64,000 nucleotides of DNA from Ancylostoma caninum. Lineage: Eukaryota; Nematoda; Chromadorea; Rhabditida; Ancylostomatidae. Location of the stretch: the NCBI GenBank assembly GCA_037903475.1, contig JBAJFG010000314.1, forward strand, positions 1,240,001-1,304,000, read 5' to 3'. Below are positions 31,666-45,183 of the stretch, piece by piece. The notes under the pieces are model-generated. The model did not search any database. It worked only from the letters and a program-made list of their open reading frames with translations, and was not told the origin of the DNA. Numbering within the stretch: position 1 is the first letter of the stretch; each line of letters starts with the position of its first letter. Made by a program: the position numbers and the translations under genes.

Positions 31666-34586
31666 TCAGACCGCACGGTAAACTGAGACATGGTCAAATG
31701 ACTCATCCACCCAAGTCAAAGAATCATTCAGCCGACGCTCGAAAGATAACTTCTTCCCATGAGCATATCAAAGTCAAGTGTTTTTCCATTAACTGCCGGA
31801 GCCTGAAAAACAAACTGAATGATTTCCAACAACTTCTGACGTATAGTCGTCCAGATATTGTTGCTTTGCAAGAGACTTGGATGGATGAGTCTGTAACTGA
31901 GAATATGGTTCTGCTCAACTTACCCTACCAAATGTTTCGAAGTGATAGAAGAGGCACAGGAGGGGGTGTTGCATTAATCTTACGTGACACCTTAGTTGTG
32001 CAAGTTTGTGAGCTTTCATTCAATAAAGGAGGGATCTCTTGCTTGAGTGTAGACATAAATGAGCGAAACACAAAGCTTCGCATCATAAACGTTTATCGCC
32101 CTCCTAATGTCAAAGCAAGCACATGCACAGAATTCATTACGTTTCTTGATATGCTGATTGGAAGCACATCATGGCCTGTAGTGGTTGTTGGTGATTTTAA
32201 TCTCAAAATGAACTGGACCAACAACAACTGCACGGCATACGACTCTAGATCTGAAAGCTACAAAAGATGCTTTGAAGCCCATGAACTGCGACAACTGGTC
32301 GACTTCCCCACGTGTGGATGCAGCACCCTTGACCTTGTCTTGACAAATATCGATAAGCTTGTTTCTTGTGTATCGCCCTCAGCTCCACTTGCTAATTCTG
32401 ACCATGCCATTATTCATTTTTCCATGAATTTTTTTCACAATTCATGGACTCCCACTACTACATTCTTCAATTTCGCCAAGGCAGATTATAAGAGAATGAA
32501 TGAAGAATTGTTGACTGTTAATTGGGAAACGATATTCGATGGATTTTCGTGCATAGACGATTTATACGAAAGGTTCTGCCGTTTAGTATCCAACACTGTT
32601 AACAAATACGTCCCTATAATGCGCAGGCGAGAAGGTGTAAACTATCCAGCTCATATCAAACGATTGTTTAGATTCCGAAATTACCTTTTTAAACGCCTCC
32701 ACAAAAGAAATGTGATGGAGAAGTATGCAAAAGTGTCCTCTAAACTCTCTAGACTGATCGAAAAGTTCTCGAGAAATCGTGAAAGAAAAACCATACTATC
32801 TAAGAACAATAGGGAACTCTTCAGATTTATCAAGTATCGCTTGAGAGAACGAAAGACAAGGTTTCCCTCATTTTTTGACGAACATGGAAATGCACTCACT
32901 ACAGATTCTTCAAAGAGCGAAATTTTTGCCGACTACTTCAGCTCGGTTTTCACACCCGATAATGGTCATTTCCCTTCCTTACAGAATAAATCGCAAAGAA
33001 GTCTTAGTTCTTTTACCATCTACCCTGAAACAGTGCTGAAAGTCTGCAAAAAGCTAAAAATCTCATACTCCGACACTTTCGATGGCATACCGCAAGCCAT
33101 TTTCCGGAAATGTGGTGATGCCCTTAAAGTACCCCTTGCACACATTTTTAACTTTTCCCTTCGCCTCGGTACAGTCCCTGCCCTTTGGAAAATGTCAATC
33201 ATTACCCCAGTTAACAAGACTCCATCACCAAAACAGCCATCCGACTACCGCCCAATTTCCATCACTAGCACTGCAGCTAAGATAATGGAACGGTGTATAA
33301 AAGCCAAAATTGACACGCATCTATGCAAGGAGAACATACTACCTCCCCAACAGTTTGGATTTCGTAGTAAAATGTCCACGTGTGACCAACTACTGGATTG
33401 CATTCATGATTGGTTCAAGCAATTGTCTTCAAAAAGGCTTGTTGATGTGGTGTATTACGACATATCAAAAGCGTTTGACACTGTGTCTCACGAGAAGCTG
33501 CTTTGGAAGTTAGATAATGTCGGCATACGTGGTAATCTCCATGCATGGATTCGCTCTTTTTTGACTGACAGATCTTTTTGTGTTAAAATTGGTAAGAGCT
33601 TGTCAACTCTACGGGAGGTAACAAGTGGGGTTCCGCAGGGTAGCGTTCTTGGTCCAATTCTTTTTCTCATTTACATTTATGACCTTCCGAAGAATTGTGA
33701 ACTGCCGAATGATATCAAACTGGCAATGTTCGCAGACGACATCAAGATGTTCTCTGAATACTCAGTCGAAGAGGTTGATAGTGCCACAAAAAAGCTACAA
33801 AATGCAATAAACAAGCTTGTCGTTTATATGAACTCATGGCAGCTAAAAATCTCTGAGCAAAAGACTTGCGTACTACATTTGGGAAAAAGAAACCCAAGAA
33901 GAAAATATTTTCTTTCGGAAAACACCCCCATCAGGAATGTGAAAAATATCAGAGATTTAGGAATACAGATTGACGAAGGTCTTCAATTTGGATCGCATTA
34001 TAACAAAATCACCGCAGCTGCTAAATGCGCTATGTTCCGAATCTTGAGAATTTTTAAAAGTAAAGACGTCAATGTTCTTACTAGGATGTTTAAAGTGTAT
34101 GTACGACCTATAATAGAATATAACTCACCAGTATGGAATCCATATATGAAGAAACACATCGACCTTCTCGAGAGTATTCAGAGGACATACACAAGACTGG
34201 TATTTTATCGATGCTTCCCAGAACATAAACAACTGAGAAAACTCCCTTCATATGAGAAACGTTTGAAGAAGTTAAAACTTGACTCATTAACTTTTAGAAG
34301 AAAACTTATCGACTTATGCTTTCTTCATAAGCTAGTTAATGGTCAGGTAAGTTTGCAGTTTTCGAAATACTATGTGCTTAAGCCTTGCTATGGCAGAGTG
34401 TCCACCTTTGAAACCTATTTTCCACCTTGTAAAGGTAATGGTTTCTCTCATTCATTTTTTCCGCGTATGGCTAAGGTATTCCACTATCTGCCAAAAGGCT
34501 TTTTCAGGCAGCAGCACAACATGAAGACCTTGTCAAAAAATTACTCACTGAAACAAATTATGGAAGAGATACCGGGAGAATTCTAA
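31608..34586 (+). CDS. LINE 3 ORF2: endonuclease-reverse transcriptase (992 aa, intact)
   Basis: Nicks target DNA and reverse transcribes the element RNA. The endonuclease domain spans residues ~45-270: INCRSLKNKL, QETW at 88, GTGGGVALIL, GDFNLKMNW at 195, NSDHAIIHF at 263. The RT spans ~515-760: DYRPISITSTAAKIMERCIK, PPQQFGFRSKMST, VVYYDISKAFDTVSHEKLLW, SGVPQGSVLGPILFLIYIYD and catalytic FADDIKMF at 708. A basic C-terminal domain follows with YVRPIIEYNSPVWNP. No stop or frameshift. The first ATG lies inside ORF1, so translation would need reinitiation or coupling. All catalytic residues I can check are present. Confidence 0.93.
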   Translation: MHLRIVSCLYRFHSDVFKLIRPHGKLRHGQMTHPPKSKNHSADARKITSSHEHIKVKCFSINCRSLKNKLNDFQQLLTYSRPDIVALQETWMDESVTENMVLLNLPYQMFRSDRRGTGGGVALILRDTLVVQVCELSFNKGGISCLSVDINERNTKLRIINVYRPPNVKASTCTEFITFLDMLIGSTSWPVVVVGDFNLKMNWTNNNCTAYDSRSESYKRCFEAHELRQLVDFPTCGCSTLDLVLTNIDKLVSCVSPSAPLANSDHAIIHFSMNFFHNSWTPTTTFFNFAKADYKRMNEELLTVNWETIFDGFSCIDDLYERFCRLVSNTVNKYVPIMRRREGVNYPAHIKRLFRFRNYLFKRLHKRNVMEKYAKVSSKLSRLIEKFSRNRERKTILSKNNRELFRFIKYRLRERKTRFPSFFDEHGNALTTDSSKSEIFADYFSSVFTPDNGHFPSLQNKSQRSLSSFTIYPETVLKVCKKLKISYSDTFDGIPQAIFRKCGDALKVPLAHIFNFSLRLGTVPALWKMSIITPVNKTPSPKQPSDYRPISITSTAAKIMERCIKAKIDTHLCKENILPPQQFGFRSKMSTCDQLLDCIHDWFKQLSSKRLVDVVYYDISKAFDTVSHEKLLWKLDNVGIRGNLHAWIRSFLTDRSFCVKIGKSLSTLREVTSGVPQGSVLGPILFLIYIYDLPKNCELPNDIKLAMFADDIKMFSEYSVEEVDSATKKLQNAINKLVVYMNSWQLKISEQKTCVLHLGKRNPRRKYFLSENTPIRNVKNIRDLGIQIDEGLQFGSHYNKITAAAKCAMFRILRIFKSKDVNVLTRMFKVYVRPIIEYNSPVWNPYMKKHIDLLESIQRTYTRLVFYRCFPEHKQLRKLPSYEKRLKKLKLDSLTFRRKLIDLCFLHKLVNGQVSLQFSKYYVLKPCYGRVSTFETYFPPCKGNGFSHSFFPRMAKVFHYLPKGFFRQQHNMKTLSKNYSLKQIMEEIPGEF

Positions 34587-35028
34587 CACATCGAAATATT
34601 CTTATGTAACAGGAGGAAAACTCGAAATTAGGCGCTGACGTTTAGATATAAATTTATATAACTATTCTGTCTGTGAGAGGAGCATCTGGAATACTAACAT
34701 TCAGATTAGCTCACCTATTTCTTATTTGCAAAGGACACTGTGTTGGTTGACGGTAACGGCGAGGAACCAGCAGGGAATGGAGCCCACGATAGTCCCTTCA
34801 TTTGACCGCGCCCCAGTGCTGCGGTCAGATTCGAATGGTTTCGGGCAATGCAACTAACCAACCCTGTCAGTGGGAGCCGTTGTGGTACGATAGCTGGATC
34901 TAGTGTCTATGCAAGCTCTCAAATCTATCTATTCCAGTAACTCCTCATGACTATATAATTAACTCTATGTACCTTCTTTCGAAGGGTCGCATTGTAAACT
35001 ATTACAATGTAATAAATGAATGAATGAA
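34587..35028 (+). other. LINE 3 3' UTR and (TGAA)n tail
   Basis: A GC-richer block (about 34750-34880), then 'attacaatgtaataaatgaatgaatgaaaa'. Tetranucleotide tails of this kind also end LINE 1 (TAAA) and are common in CR1-type elements. Confidence 0.75.
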
Positions 35029-35051
35029 AAGAGAGAGAGTTCTCTCGAAAA

Positions 35052-37733
35052 GAGTAAATGGATAAGAATGGCAAAAGCTCGCTTTAATAAGTATCCAACG
35101 ATCATGATCATATCCATATGAGCGAATCATAACGTCATTTGAGAACTCTCTCTCCTATACATATAAAAGACGTTCTTCGGTAAGCTGCGTCAAGACATCA
35201 GCATGCTCTTCTGTAGTTGCTTCGAGGCTCATCAAAAACCTAGAATAAAACCTGAAAGACACAAAGAGAAAACGCTATTCTATTATGGATAGGTGTGTGA
35301 AAAAGTTTCCGCCCTCTAGCGGTAAGTAGTTATAATAGTTAGTTATTCCTGTAAATGCTTTGTGAACGCTGCTTAGTTTCATTGGTTTGACATCTGTCAA
35401 TAATATTTAGTACACATTTGTTTTGATTTGCAGCAACATCGTTGTGTTTTACAGTGACCATCACGTCGAATTTGAGCCAAATAAGCATTTTTTGCCACAA
35501 TAATCCTACCGTAACCCTACCACCACGGAGTTACGGTACAAAATGGATATTATATTCGTGCTCAGCACCTCAAATAACCCCCCTCCCTGTACAAAGTTTT
35601 GGTAGAAAAAATGTTTGAAAATTTTGCGTCTTCAATGTGGAGTAGTGCTTTTTTGCCACATGTCACAAAAACCGTCAAGGAAGCGCTCGAAGCACTTTGC
35701 TAGGATGTGCTACTTCATGCGGCTTGTTCACCAGACTGTGCCCTGTCAGACTACCGTTTGTTCCGGTTGATATCTCACAGGCTTCCGAGCAATCTTTTGA
35801 AGATGTCGAAAAAAGGATGAAGGAATGGATCGAGTCGAAGGACGAGTTGTTTTACCACTGTTGCGCCCACCTTCTCCCAGAAAGATGGGGAAAGGTTATT
35901 GTCAAGGATGGCCAACACTTTGATCGATGTATCTGCTTTGATTCTTTCTCATGAACGAGTTAATTTTGCTTAGAAAAGAGCGGAAACGTTTTCACGTACT
36001 CACTATAGAGTGGACATGAGAGTTAACAAGTCAACTGAAGGAGGAAATTTTGAAGGGAACAACGCCATCTTTGAGCTCATCATGCCCAAATCCAATGATA
36101 TCTTTGCCAAAGTTTTGAAATAGTAGAGACACTTTTAAAATCCTGTCGTGGGTGTGGGTTCTCAGTCTACTCAATCCAATAGTATTCTTTCGATACTTGA
36201 AGGCATTCTTTCTGATGCTTCTTTCCTGCCAGATCTTTCATTGATGTAACCAGAATCATGCCTTATCTCACTATTAGGATCGATAACCTATAAAAGAAAA
36301 TTTGATCAAATCATCCTAGAAGATGCCTATTTGCGCAGTTGACGGAATGAAATGTGCTGATTCGTTGCAGCAGGTGACGTTTCATTGATTGCACGGTTTC
36401 AACCTTGGCAAAAGGTCCAGGTCCGTCAATTTTCCAATGCCTCGTCAGCTTTTGGAGCGATATTTTGGGAAGAGTCCTTGATGGTTCTACGGGCCAGTCA
36501 ATTTCTTGAATTCTTCTCAGCCTTAACAGTTCCGCGCACTGTATCTCGTGCTCAAGTGGACTCGCCATCAGTCTGGTTGAAATAGTATTCAGCCGCATTC
36601 CTGAGACGACATGAAGTTCGTATTCGAATTCTTTTCTATCATAACTAAGTTTGTTCATGACGGAATTAATACGATTCTGATGCTCTTCAAGAAAAAGCTC
36701 TGAAGTGAGTCTCTTACCTTGTGATAGCTTTTCTTCATACTCAACATTCTTACTATCTTCTTGGGAAGGCTACTCCAGAATATGGCGATGTTTTGTAAAT
36801 GATAGTGAAACGTTCATAACAGCAACTGGTCAGAGTTGTACAGAACTCACTGCATTTCCAGAAAACGTGAGCGAGGCAGGGAGGCAATGTCACTCAAGTG
36901 GCATCTTGCAATGATCCAAGAGCGAAGGCTCAACACGGTGAGCGAAAACTATTGGCTCTGTATGTCAACTGTGCCGACTGAATTCGCTCAAAAGCATAAA
37001 CATTGTTCTATATATCACACAATTTTTGTGAATTTGTGCGTGTGCAACAATTTTAAGAAAGCACGAGCAAGTGAGAGTGCACAGACATTATTCAAACAAG
37101 AAAAACTAGGAGAAACACGTTTTCATCAGCTGAGTCGTGGAAAACATAGGCGAGGCTACTCTGTAAAAACGGAAATAGACACGTCTCAACCCGTCTCTTC
37201 CTGGAAGACATGGGCACGACAATAAAGATCTCTTTACCTGCGTAATTCAAAGGAATTTATAAGGAAAATTTGGAGCTTTGGCATCAGTTTTCCACGTGAC
37301 AATGGAAAGGACGAGCAGTGGACTGACGAAGCAGGAACGACGTAAGGGGGTTGCTAACCTTTGCCAAGGCTCTAAATTTTCCTGAGAGGATTTGGAGCCT
37401 TGGCGAATACTGATGCCGAGGCTCTAAATTTTCCTGAAAGGAAGGGAGAGGGAGTAACAAAGGGGTGACAGTCGGCCATGGTTAGGCATAGACCAGCGGC
37501 GTCGCCGCGGCAAGGATTCTGCCTGAAGTGAGAGCTTGCATGCTTTTTCTGCCGCGGCGGCGCCCAGGAATTGAAGTGGGGGTATTTTGTCGCCGGGCGG
37601 CAACTTTTACGGCGCATCTACTTTTACTGCGGCGGAGGCGCCGCTGCGGCAAATGTCTGCAGGCCCTTTTTGGTAACGACGAGCAGCGAAGGCGGCGGAG
37701 GAGAGGTGGACGAGATGGAGGGAGAATGCGGAA
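35052..37733. repeat. Large inverted repeat, right arm (2,682 bp)
   Basis: Reverse complement of 28114-30795, same length. Differences I saw (right versus left, same sense): cagcaac/cagtaac near 36821, gatatctcac/gatatcccac near 35770, gtttcat/gttttat near 35380, ggacgag/ggccgag near 37310 and gacgtaag/gacataag near 37340. A 23-base AGAGAGAGTTCTCTCGAAAA-type linker separates it from the LINE tail. Confidence 0.96.
35292..36003 (+). mobile_element. Internally deleted mariner, right-arm copy (~712 bp)
   Basis: TA-flanked, with inverted ends GGTGTGTGAAAAAGTTTCCG and, at the right, the inverse of GTGAGTACGTGAAAACGTTT. Only the transposase C-terminal third remains (about 35690-35930): CSPDCALSDYRLFRLI (third catalytic Asp present), then after a frame change SFEDVEKRMKEWIESKDELF and HLLPERWGKVIVKDGQHFD. 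About 130 bases of the 'gtaccgtaactccg / ggggttattt' repeat lie near its middle. Confidence 0.82.
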
Positions 37734-39873
<2,140 letters not shown>

Positions 39874-39982
39874 CCACCACCACAACACACCACACACCAC
39901 ACACATAGTAGTCGCGAACATTCTTGCACGGTTAGTTCAACAGGGCTGTCATTAGCATTCGCTTCAGCCTGGAATATATGTG

Positions 39983-40251
39983 CAGTGGACGTCAATGGCG
40001 GTGGCCCATCCACGGCCTCGAGAATGACGCCGCGCAACAGCGTCGCGCGCACCGGGATCGGTGTCGTTTGCCGCAGGGATGCTATTCCTAGTCGCTTTTC
40101 TTCCCGATTCGCTCGAAAAGCTTTAGATCGGGTGGAAAGTTGCTAGAAATAACATATCAGCAGGAGAAGACATCGATTAAGCGGCGGCGCGGCGCGGTTG
40201 TGCGGTGTCCTCCTCGAGGCCGCGGATGGGCCACCGCCATTGATGTCCATG
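39983..40251. mobile_element. MITE, family 1, copy 3 (~269 bp)
   Basis: CAGTGGACGTCAATGGCGGT at the left and CCGCCATTGATGTCCATG at the right. One terminal base is lost on the right, and the flanks are TG/TC, not TA, so its ends have decayed. Confidence 0.88.
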
Positions 40252-40689
40252 TCTACATATGCCACCCCCCCCCCCCCGAGAATGGGTCGACGAATTTTTG
40301 AAATTACTTTACAATACATATAAAACTCTTGTCCTAGTTCATTTTCATTTGTTTTTTCAATATTGTCTTTAATATAGTTTTTATTAATTATTTATTATTA
40401 TAACTAGCGCCCCTTCGGGACGCTAGAAAGTGGGGTGGAGCAGCCACTTGGGGTATGTGCAAGAGCTTCACGCGTGCGAAATGCTTAGAAAATTAGCAAA
40501 CAAGCAAAAATAATCATTAACTGAGCTCAAATACAAAATCCTTCTTATGAGTTGCGTATATTCTACGGGCTTGGCTGCCTCGTCAGGCTTCGAGTCTTCT
40601 CGCGATCCTAACATTGCTTGCAAATTCTTAATCACGCATCTACATGTAAAGTTAATTTCCGATGCAAAGATACTACCTATAGGAGATTC
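40252..40689. other. Unassigned, with C-run and small hairpin
   Basis: A 13-base C-run at 40266-40278, an A/T-rich stretch, and the hairpin CTAGCGCCCCTTCGGGACGC at about 40406. Confidence 0.4.
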
Positions 40690-40835
40690 CAAACGTACGC
40701 AGACAAGAGTCGGGACAGCGGCGCGGCTCTTTTGGGTAGAGACGCAGGCGCTTAGCATGCAGAGAGCCCGTGTCTCTGCACATGAGAGCCGCGCCGCGGT
40801 CCTGACCCTTTGCGTACTTTTGGAGTTCCCTGTAC
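40690..40835. repeat. GC-rich imperfect palindrome (~145 bp)
   Basis: 'gtacgcagacaagagtcgggacagcggcgcggctct' pairs with the inverse at the right end ('gagccgcgccgcggtcctgaccctttgcgtac'). Confidence 0.65.
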
Positions 40836-41094
40836 TTTTTTGCCACATTTCTTACATGCCTATGGACCCGTTATGAGCGGTCACTTTCAAGTCTGCGCAG
40901 GATTATCTTTCACATGGCTTTAGTAGTTGTGAACAACACAGTGTAACCAATGCCGTGTGAATAATCAGCTGGAATGATTCAAGCTTCACGTTGCTGAGAT
41001 AGTCCAACTGATGAGCTTCTGCTTCAATATACAGGGAGGAAGAAGAGGTGGTCGACGAGACACAAATGAGTGCTTAGCGTGCCCCTACTTCACC

Positions 41095-41440
41095 GGGTGA
41101 CGTGCATCTTTTTGTTTTCCCCACTATTGGGCCATGGTGGACCCATTCTCCATCCACGCACCCATATCCAGGCGCTTTCCCCACTTTTGGGGCAGGGAAG
41201 ACCCACTCTCCATTTACGGATCTGTATCCTGGCGTTCCTCCCACTACTGGGCCAGGGCATACCCAAACCATCGGTGTGACCCGTCTCCCAGCGTTTTCAC
41301 CAATACAGGGCCCCCTGCGGACCCATTCTCCATCGATGGTTCCGTACCCGGCCGTTTTCTCACTGTTGGGCCACGGCCGACTCTTTCTCGATCGCTGGAC
41401 ACCAATTCTGATGTTTTTCTGAACTACGGGGCCCCAGCAC
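41095..41440 (-). repeat. Minisatellite D, ~60-bp unit, coding-compatible on the minus strand
   Basis: About five to six units of CCACTATTGGGCCAGGG..GGACCCATTCTCCAT...GGCGTTTTC type. On the minus strand the frame stays open and gives 20-residue repeats such as APGYGCVDGEWVHHGPIVGK and TPGYRSVNGEWVFPAPKVGK, with conserved GEWV and GPxVG. The open frame continues into the neighbouring TTCGAATA array, so it may be chance. A repetitive secreted-protein exon is the alternative. Confidence 0.7.
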
Positions 41441-41460
41441 ATATGTCCGTCATCAGTGCA

Positions 41461-43068
41461 CACTAGAGTTTTGACCGAATCGAATAAAATTCGAATATTT
41501 ATTCGAATGTTCGAATATTCGAAAATTCGAATATTCGGAAATTCGGAGGTTCCGAAAAATTCGAAAGTTCGAATATTCGAAAATTCGGGGTCCCATAAAA
41601 TTCGAAAATTCGAATATTCGAAAATTCGATGGCTCCGCAATATTCGAAAGTTCGAATATTCGAATTCGAGGGTCCCGGATTATTCGAAAATTCGAATATT
41701 CGAAAATTTTAGGTCGAAAATTCGAATATTTGCAGTTGTTTTGCGTCGCAACTGTTATTTCAGTTCCATTTTCTCGCTGAGGAACCATTCCAATTGAAAC
41801 CCCAGTCCAATTTCTCATTTCAACCTCAATTTTCCCAAAAACGTGCTCGTATCTTTGCACGCATTCGAAAGACACCAACAGCATTTGAAAGCTTTGAAAC
41901 TGCAATCCTACGAGGTATACGACATTGGCGACGATGATCTCTCCGGTGAAACCTACGTATGTACTTTTCTAGAGACTTGAGAAACCAGCAGTTTCAACTA
42001 TACTTCTGATTATTCAAGCCTTTCCTCCAGTACTATGTAAGTGAACTGCAAACTATAATATAAAATTTTACACAACATTCCTCCTTATATTTAGCTGATT
42101 TCCGGCTACTGCTCCGTTTAAACTCTCTCTAAGTACATCACCGTTAGTTATGGAATTCAAAGTTCACACAAAAACTTGAGATCTAACATTATCCTTTCTG
42201 CCCAAACATACTCCGACTTCTTGTTATAGAAGTTCTGTTGGTTTTAACATTCAACGTACAAGCATGCAGTTGGACCCGATAAACAGAAGTAACAATGAGG
42301 AACGGGATAATACACAGTGTTTTTTATCTTGCTGACGCTTTTTTGTTGATAGCTGGAAACTCATTCATGGTCAAGGTAAATGAACTACTGTACCCAACAT
42401 TGTTTTTACAGCGTCAATACCTCTACATTTACTACCATGGCACTTTTTGTTAAACTACAACACGGAGATATTAAAGCGAAAGCCTTCTCACGGACGAAGG
42501 GTTTTATCCACTTTACGATCCTTTAATGATGGTTACAGACCTCAAGTGACGTTCTTAAGCTTAGAAATTTCAACCCGTTGCAATTTTAAAACCGATAAGG
42601 GACCAACTCCACAGCAGCACAAGCTTCCACTCATGAGAAGGTTGTGAGAAATTCCAAAACGGCAAATGAAACTTACTACCCGAAAAGTTTCATGCCCGTT
42701 TTGATTGGCAAACATATCGCCTTGTTCGCCTAGATGCATGGGTACAAAATGTTTTTACCAAACGGAATGTTATTCGAATAAATATTCGAACATTCGAATA
42801 TTCGAAAGTTCGAATATTCGAAAATTCGGTGGTTCGCAAAAATTCGAAAATTCGAATATTCGAAAATTCGGAGATCCCTAGAAATTCGAAAGTTCGAATA
42901 TTCGAAAATTCGGTAGGTTCAGAAAATTCGAAAGTTCGAATATTCGAAAATTCGATGGTTCGCAAAAATTCGGAAATTCGAATGTTCGAAAATTCGGGGG
43001 TCCCCAAAAATTCGAAAATTCGAATATTCGAATGTTCGAAAAATATTTTCGAATGTAAAACTCTAGTG
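41461..43068. mobile_element. Composite element bounded by inverted TTCGAATA arrays (~1.6 kb)
   Basis: Ends CACTAGAGTTTT (41461) and AAAACTCTAGTG (43068) are exact inverses. Inside each end is an array of 'ttcgaatattcgaaaattcg' units (41490-41725 and 42775-43050), inverted relative to each other with spacers such as 'gggtccc' and 'ggttcgca'. The ~1 kb centre has no recognised gene. The plan closely matches the 20944 element, although the array sequence differs. Confidence 0.7.
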
Positions 43069-43269
43069 CACACGCACACTTTGTAAATTTTAAAAAAATG
43101 AAGAAAGTTAGGAAATATTTAGAAAGTTTGATTAATTGCAGAACTGGTTCTAGAAAATGTCACAAAAGCTTATAATGGCGTGTTCTTCGTTCGTACATCC
43201 TGAGTATTTGATTATACTGCCCTTCTTAAGAACAGATCCTCAACCTGCATAATTCCCATGGGACCTCAG
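43069..43269. other. Unassigned
   Basis: Nothing supported. Confidence 0.3.
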
Positions 43270-43630
43270 CAATGAGAGGAGCGCAAAGAGCACACCTTAC
43301 ATAAGGAAACCGAGTGAATCCTATCGCTACGGCCTTCACTTATCCTTTCGGAGTGATTCACGTCCAGCGTTCCAGAATTGAGTGCGATTACTGACAAAGT
43401 TCCATCACAGGGGCAACTCTGCTCCGTACTTTGCTGCTATGCATAGTCAAATCGTTGTAAACACTGTCTCGCCTGGAGGGCTCCAGACTGCTAGCCGCTT
43501 GTCCCACCGCGAAATCCCGAATGCACCCGACTTCCACCACATCTATGCACCTATGACGAAACATCGGCCGAATGCCCCGTCAGCTGCGCATCGTCGCGTG
43601 CCACAGTCTATATATGAGCCTCACGGCTGA
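43270..43630 (+). CDS. Candidate last exon(s) of an unidentified host gene
   Basis: A terminal block after acceptor CATCACAG (43410) reads GNSAPYFAAMHSQIVVNTVS, then RLSHREIPNAPDFHHIYAPM and ends VPQSIYEPHG-stop. Its Pro/His/Ser-rich composition looks like a protein tail and not a repeat. An upstream open block (43270-43377, NERSAKSTPYIRKPSESYRY) could be the previous exon, but no donor gives the right phase. No family was recognised. Confidence 0.35.
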
Positions 43631-44704
43631 AGCATGCGATCATGCTATTCCCCCTACGCCTGCGCTCTAGAAAACTTTGTTGCACTACCATGATTTAAAT
43701 AAGAAGATTAATATTTTATTAATTTTATTTTCCGTCTAAGTCACCAAAACGGCGAAGACCCTACTTTTTTCTCCACGCCCCCCCCTCCCGCCACTTTCTG
43801 CTACTGATATATACCAGTTCTTCAAAACGAATAAAAAAAAAACGAGCGAAGCGAGCACCAGGAGAGGTCTGAAGGGCTAGCTTCGCTCGCATTTCTTTTA
43901 TTCGTTTTAAAGAACTAATAACCATGCCATCATAGTTGATATTCATTGGCATTTTATTTGCGAGTGTGTACGTGTGTGTGCAAGAGAACCAGCCATTGTC
44001 ATCAAAAACTACCGACAAACTCGTGTTCAGCGCATCGAGTTATGTACTAAAAAGTTGCAAATTTTGATTTTTACTTTGATTTAAAGGTGTTTTGGGCCAG
44101 TTTGTCATGTTCAGACATGTTAATGGCCGACAGTTGTTTTCAACACGGTCGGAATGAGTGAGATAGGTCTATGATTACATGACCGTATAAAAGGAAAGAG
44201 ACCGGGCAGGACAGTTTTATAACGAAGAGAAGGAACCAGGCGGACGAGGGATGACATGGATGATCATTTCCACTGAATCGACTACGTCCAATTAACAACG
44301 GCAACTAGGGCCAATCAAAAGAAATTACTTCTCCCACGTGGAGGAAGGCTACCGCTCACGCAATCGGGAGCTTTCCAAAAGTCGATGGACTTACTCGGGA
44401 GGATACAGAATCTACTAAATCTGTTCACCTTCTTTTCTGCATAGTATGCGGAGTATGCGAGCGAAATGGTTAAATGTTTATAACCGGTTCAACATGATAT
44501 GACCAAACGAAATGGTTTACTCCCATTTCTGCTTTGGTTGCGTGCCCAGAGAGAAGGGGAGCACAACGCTGAAGGGGACATCATGGGGACAGAATCACAT
44601 GGATGTTACTCCACTCACTGGTCAACTCTGGAAAATGCCGCTATTATGTGTTGTTAGGCTCTAGCAAAACAATCGAGGTTTATCCAATCGCACTGCAGGT
44701 GTTC
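43631..44704. other. Unassigned, with a 40-bp hairpin
   Basis: 43818-43858 and 43878-43917 are inverted copies containing AAAACGAATAAAA and GCGAGCGAAGC. The rest shows no gene. Confidence 0.5.
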
Positions 44705-45060
44705 CCTTCCCCCCCCCCCCCTTCTGGGCGCCAGCGCATCCTTATCACAGTGGTGGACCCATCTCCTCCACTTCTGGGCGCCGGCGCACCCTCATCACTG
44801 TGGTGGAGCTTCTGGTCGCCGGCGCACCCATACCACAGTTGTTGACCCGTCTCTTCCCCTTCTGGGCGCCGGCGCACCCTCATCACAGTGGTGGACCCGT
44901 CTCCCCACTTCAGGGTGCCGGTGCACCCTTATCACAGCGCTGGACTAGTCTCCCCCACTTTGGGTGCCGGCGCAGCCTTATCACAACTGTGGGCCCGTCT
45001 CCAGTACTTCTGGGCGCCGGCACATCCTTATCACAACAACGAACCTGCTGTGAGTCTTCA
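44705..45060 (+). repeat. Minisatellite B, ~50-bp unit, about seven copies
   Basis: Units of the form CTTCTGGGCGCCGGCGCACC + CTCATCACAGTGGTGGACCC + GTCTCCCCA, preceded by a C-run. Copies differ at about 10-20 percent. Array C at 59.6 kb is the reverse complement of the same unit. Confidence 0.92.
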
Positions 45061-45131
45061 AACAACCTAGAGATATGATTGGGATAGGATAACCGCCCTA
45101 CAATGCCTTCAAAACGATGAGCGAATTTCGT

Positions 45132-45181
45132 GAGACACACACACACACAAGCACACACACACAAGCACACACACACACACA
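45132..45181 (+). repeat. (AC)n microsatellite interrupted by a MITE
   Basis: ACACAC with AAGC interruptions up to 45181; it resumes for a few bases (ACACACACAG) after the MITE at 45486. Confidence 0.85.
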
Positions 45182-45183
45182 TA

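Larger units (their letters stand above)
30796..35028 (+). mobile_element. CR1-like LINE 3, full-length coding, potentially active
   Basis: Both ORFs are uninterrupted, and a 3' UTR of about 440 bases ends in AATAAATGAATGAATGAAAA. It fills practically the whole spacer of the large inverted repeat. Only about 20 bases precede the ORF1 ATG, so the 5' UTR is missing or very short. No target duplication is evident because the flanks are the repeat arms. Confidence 0.92.
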
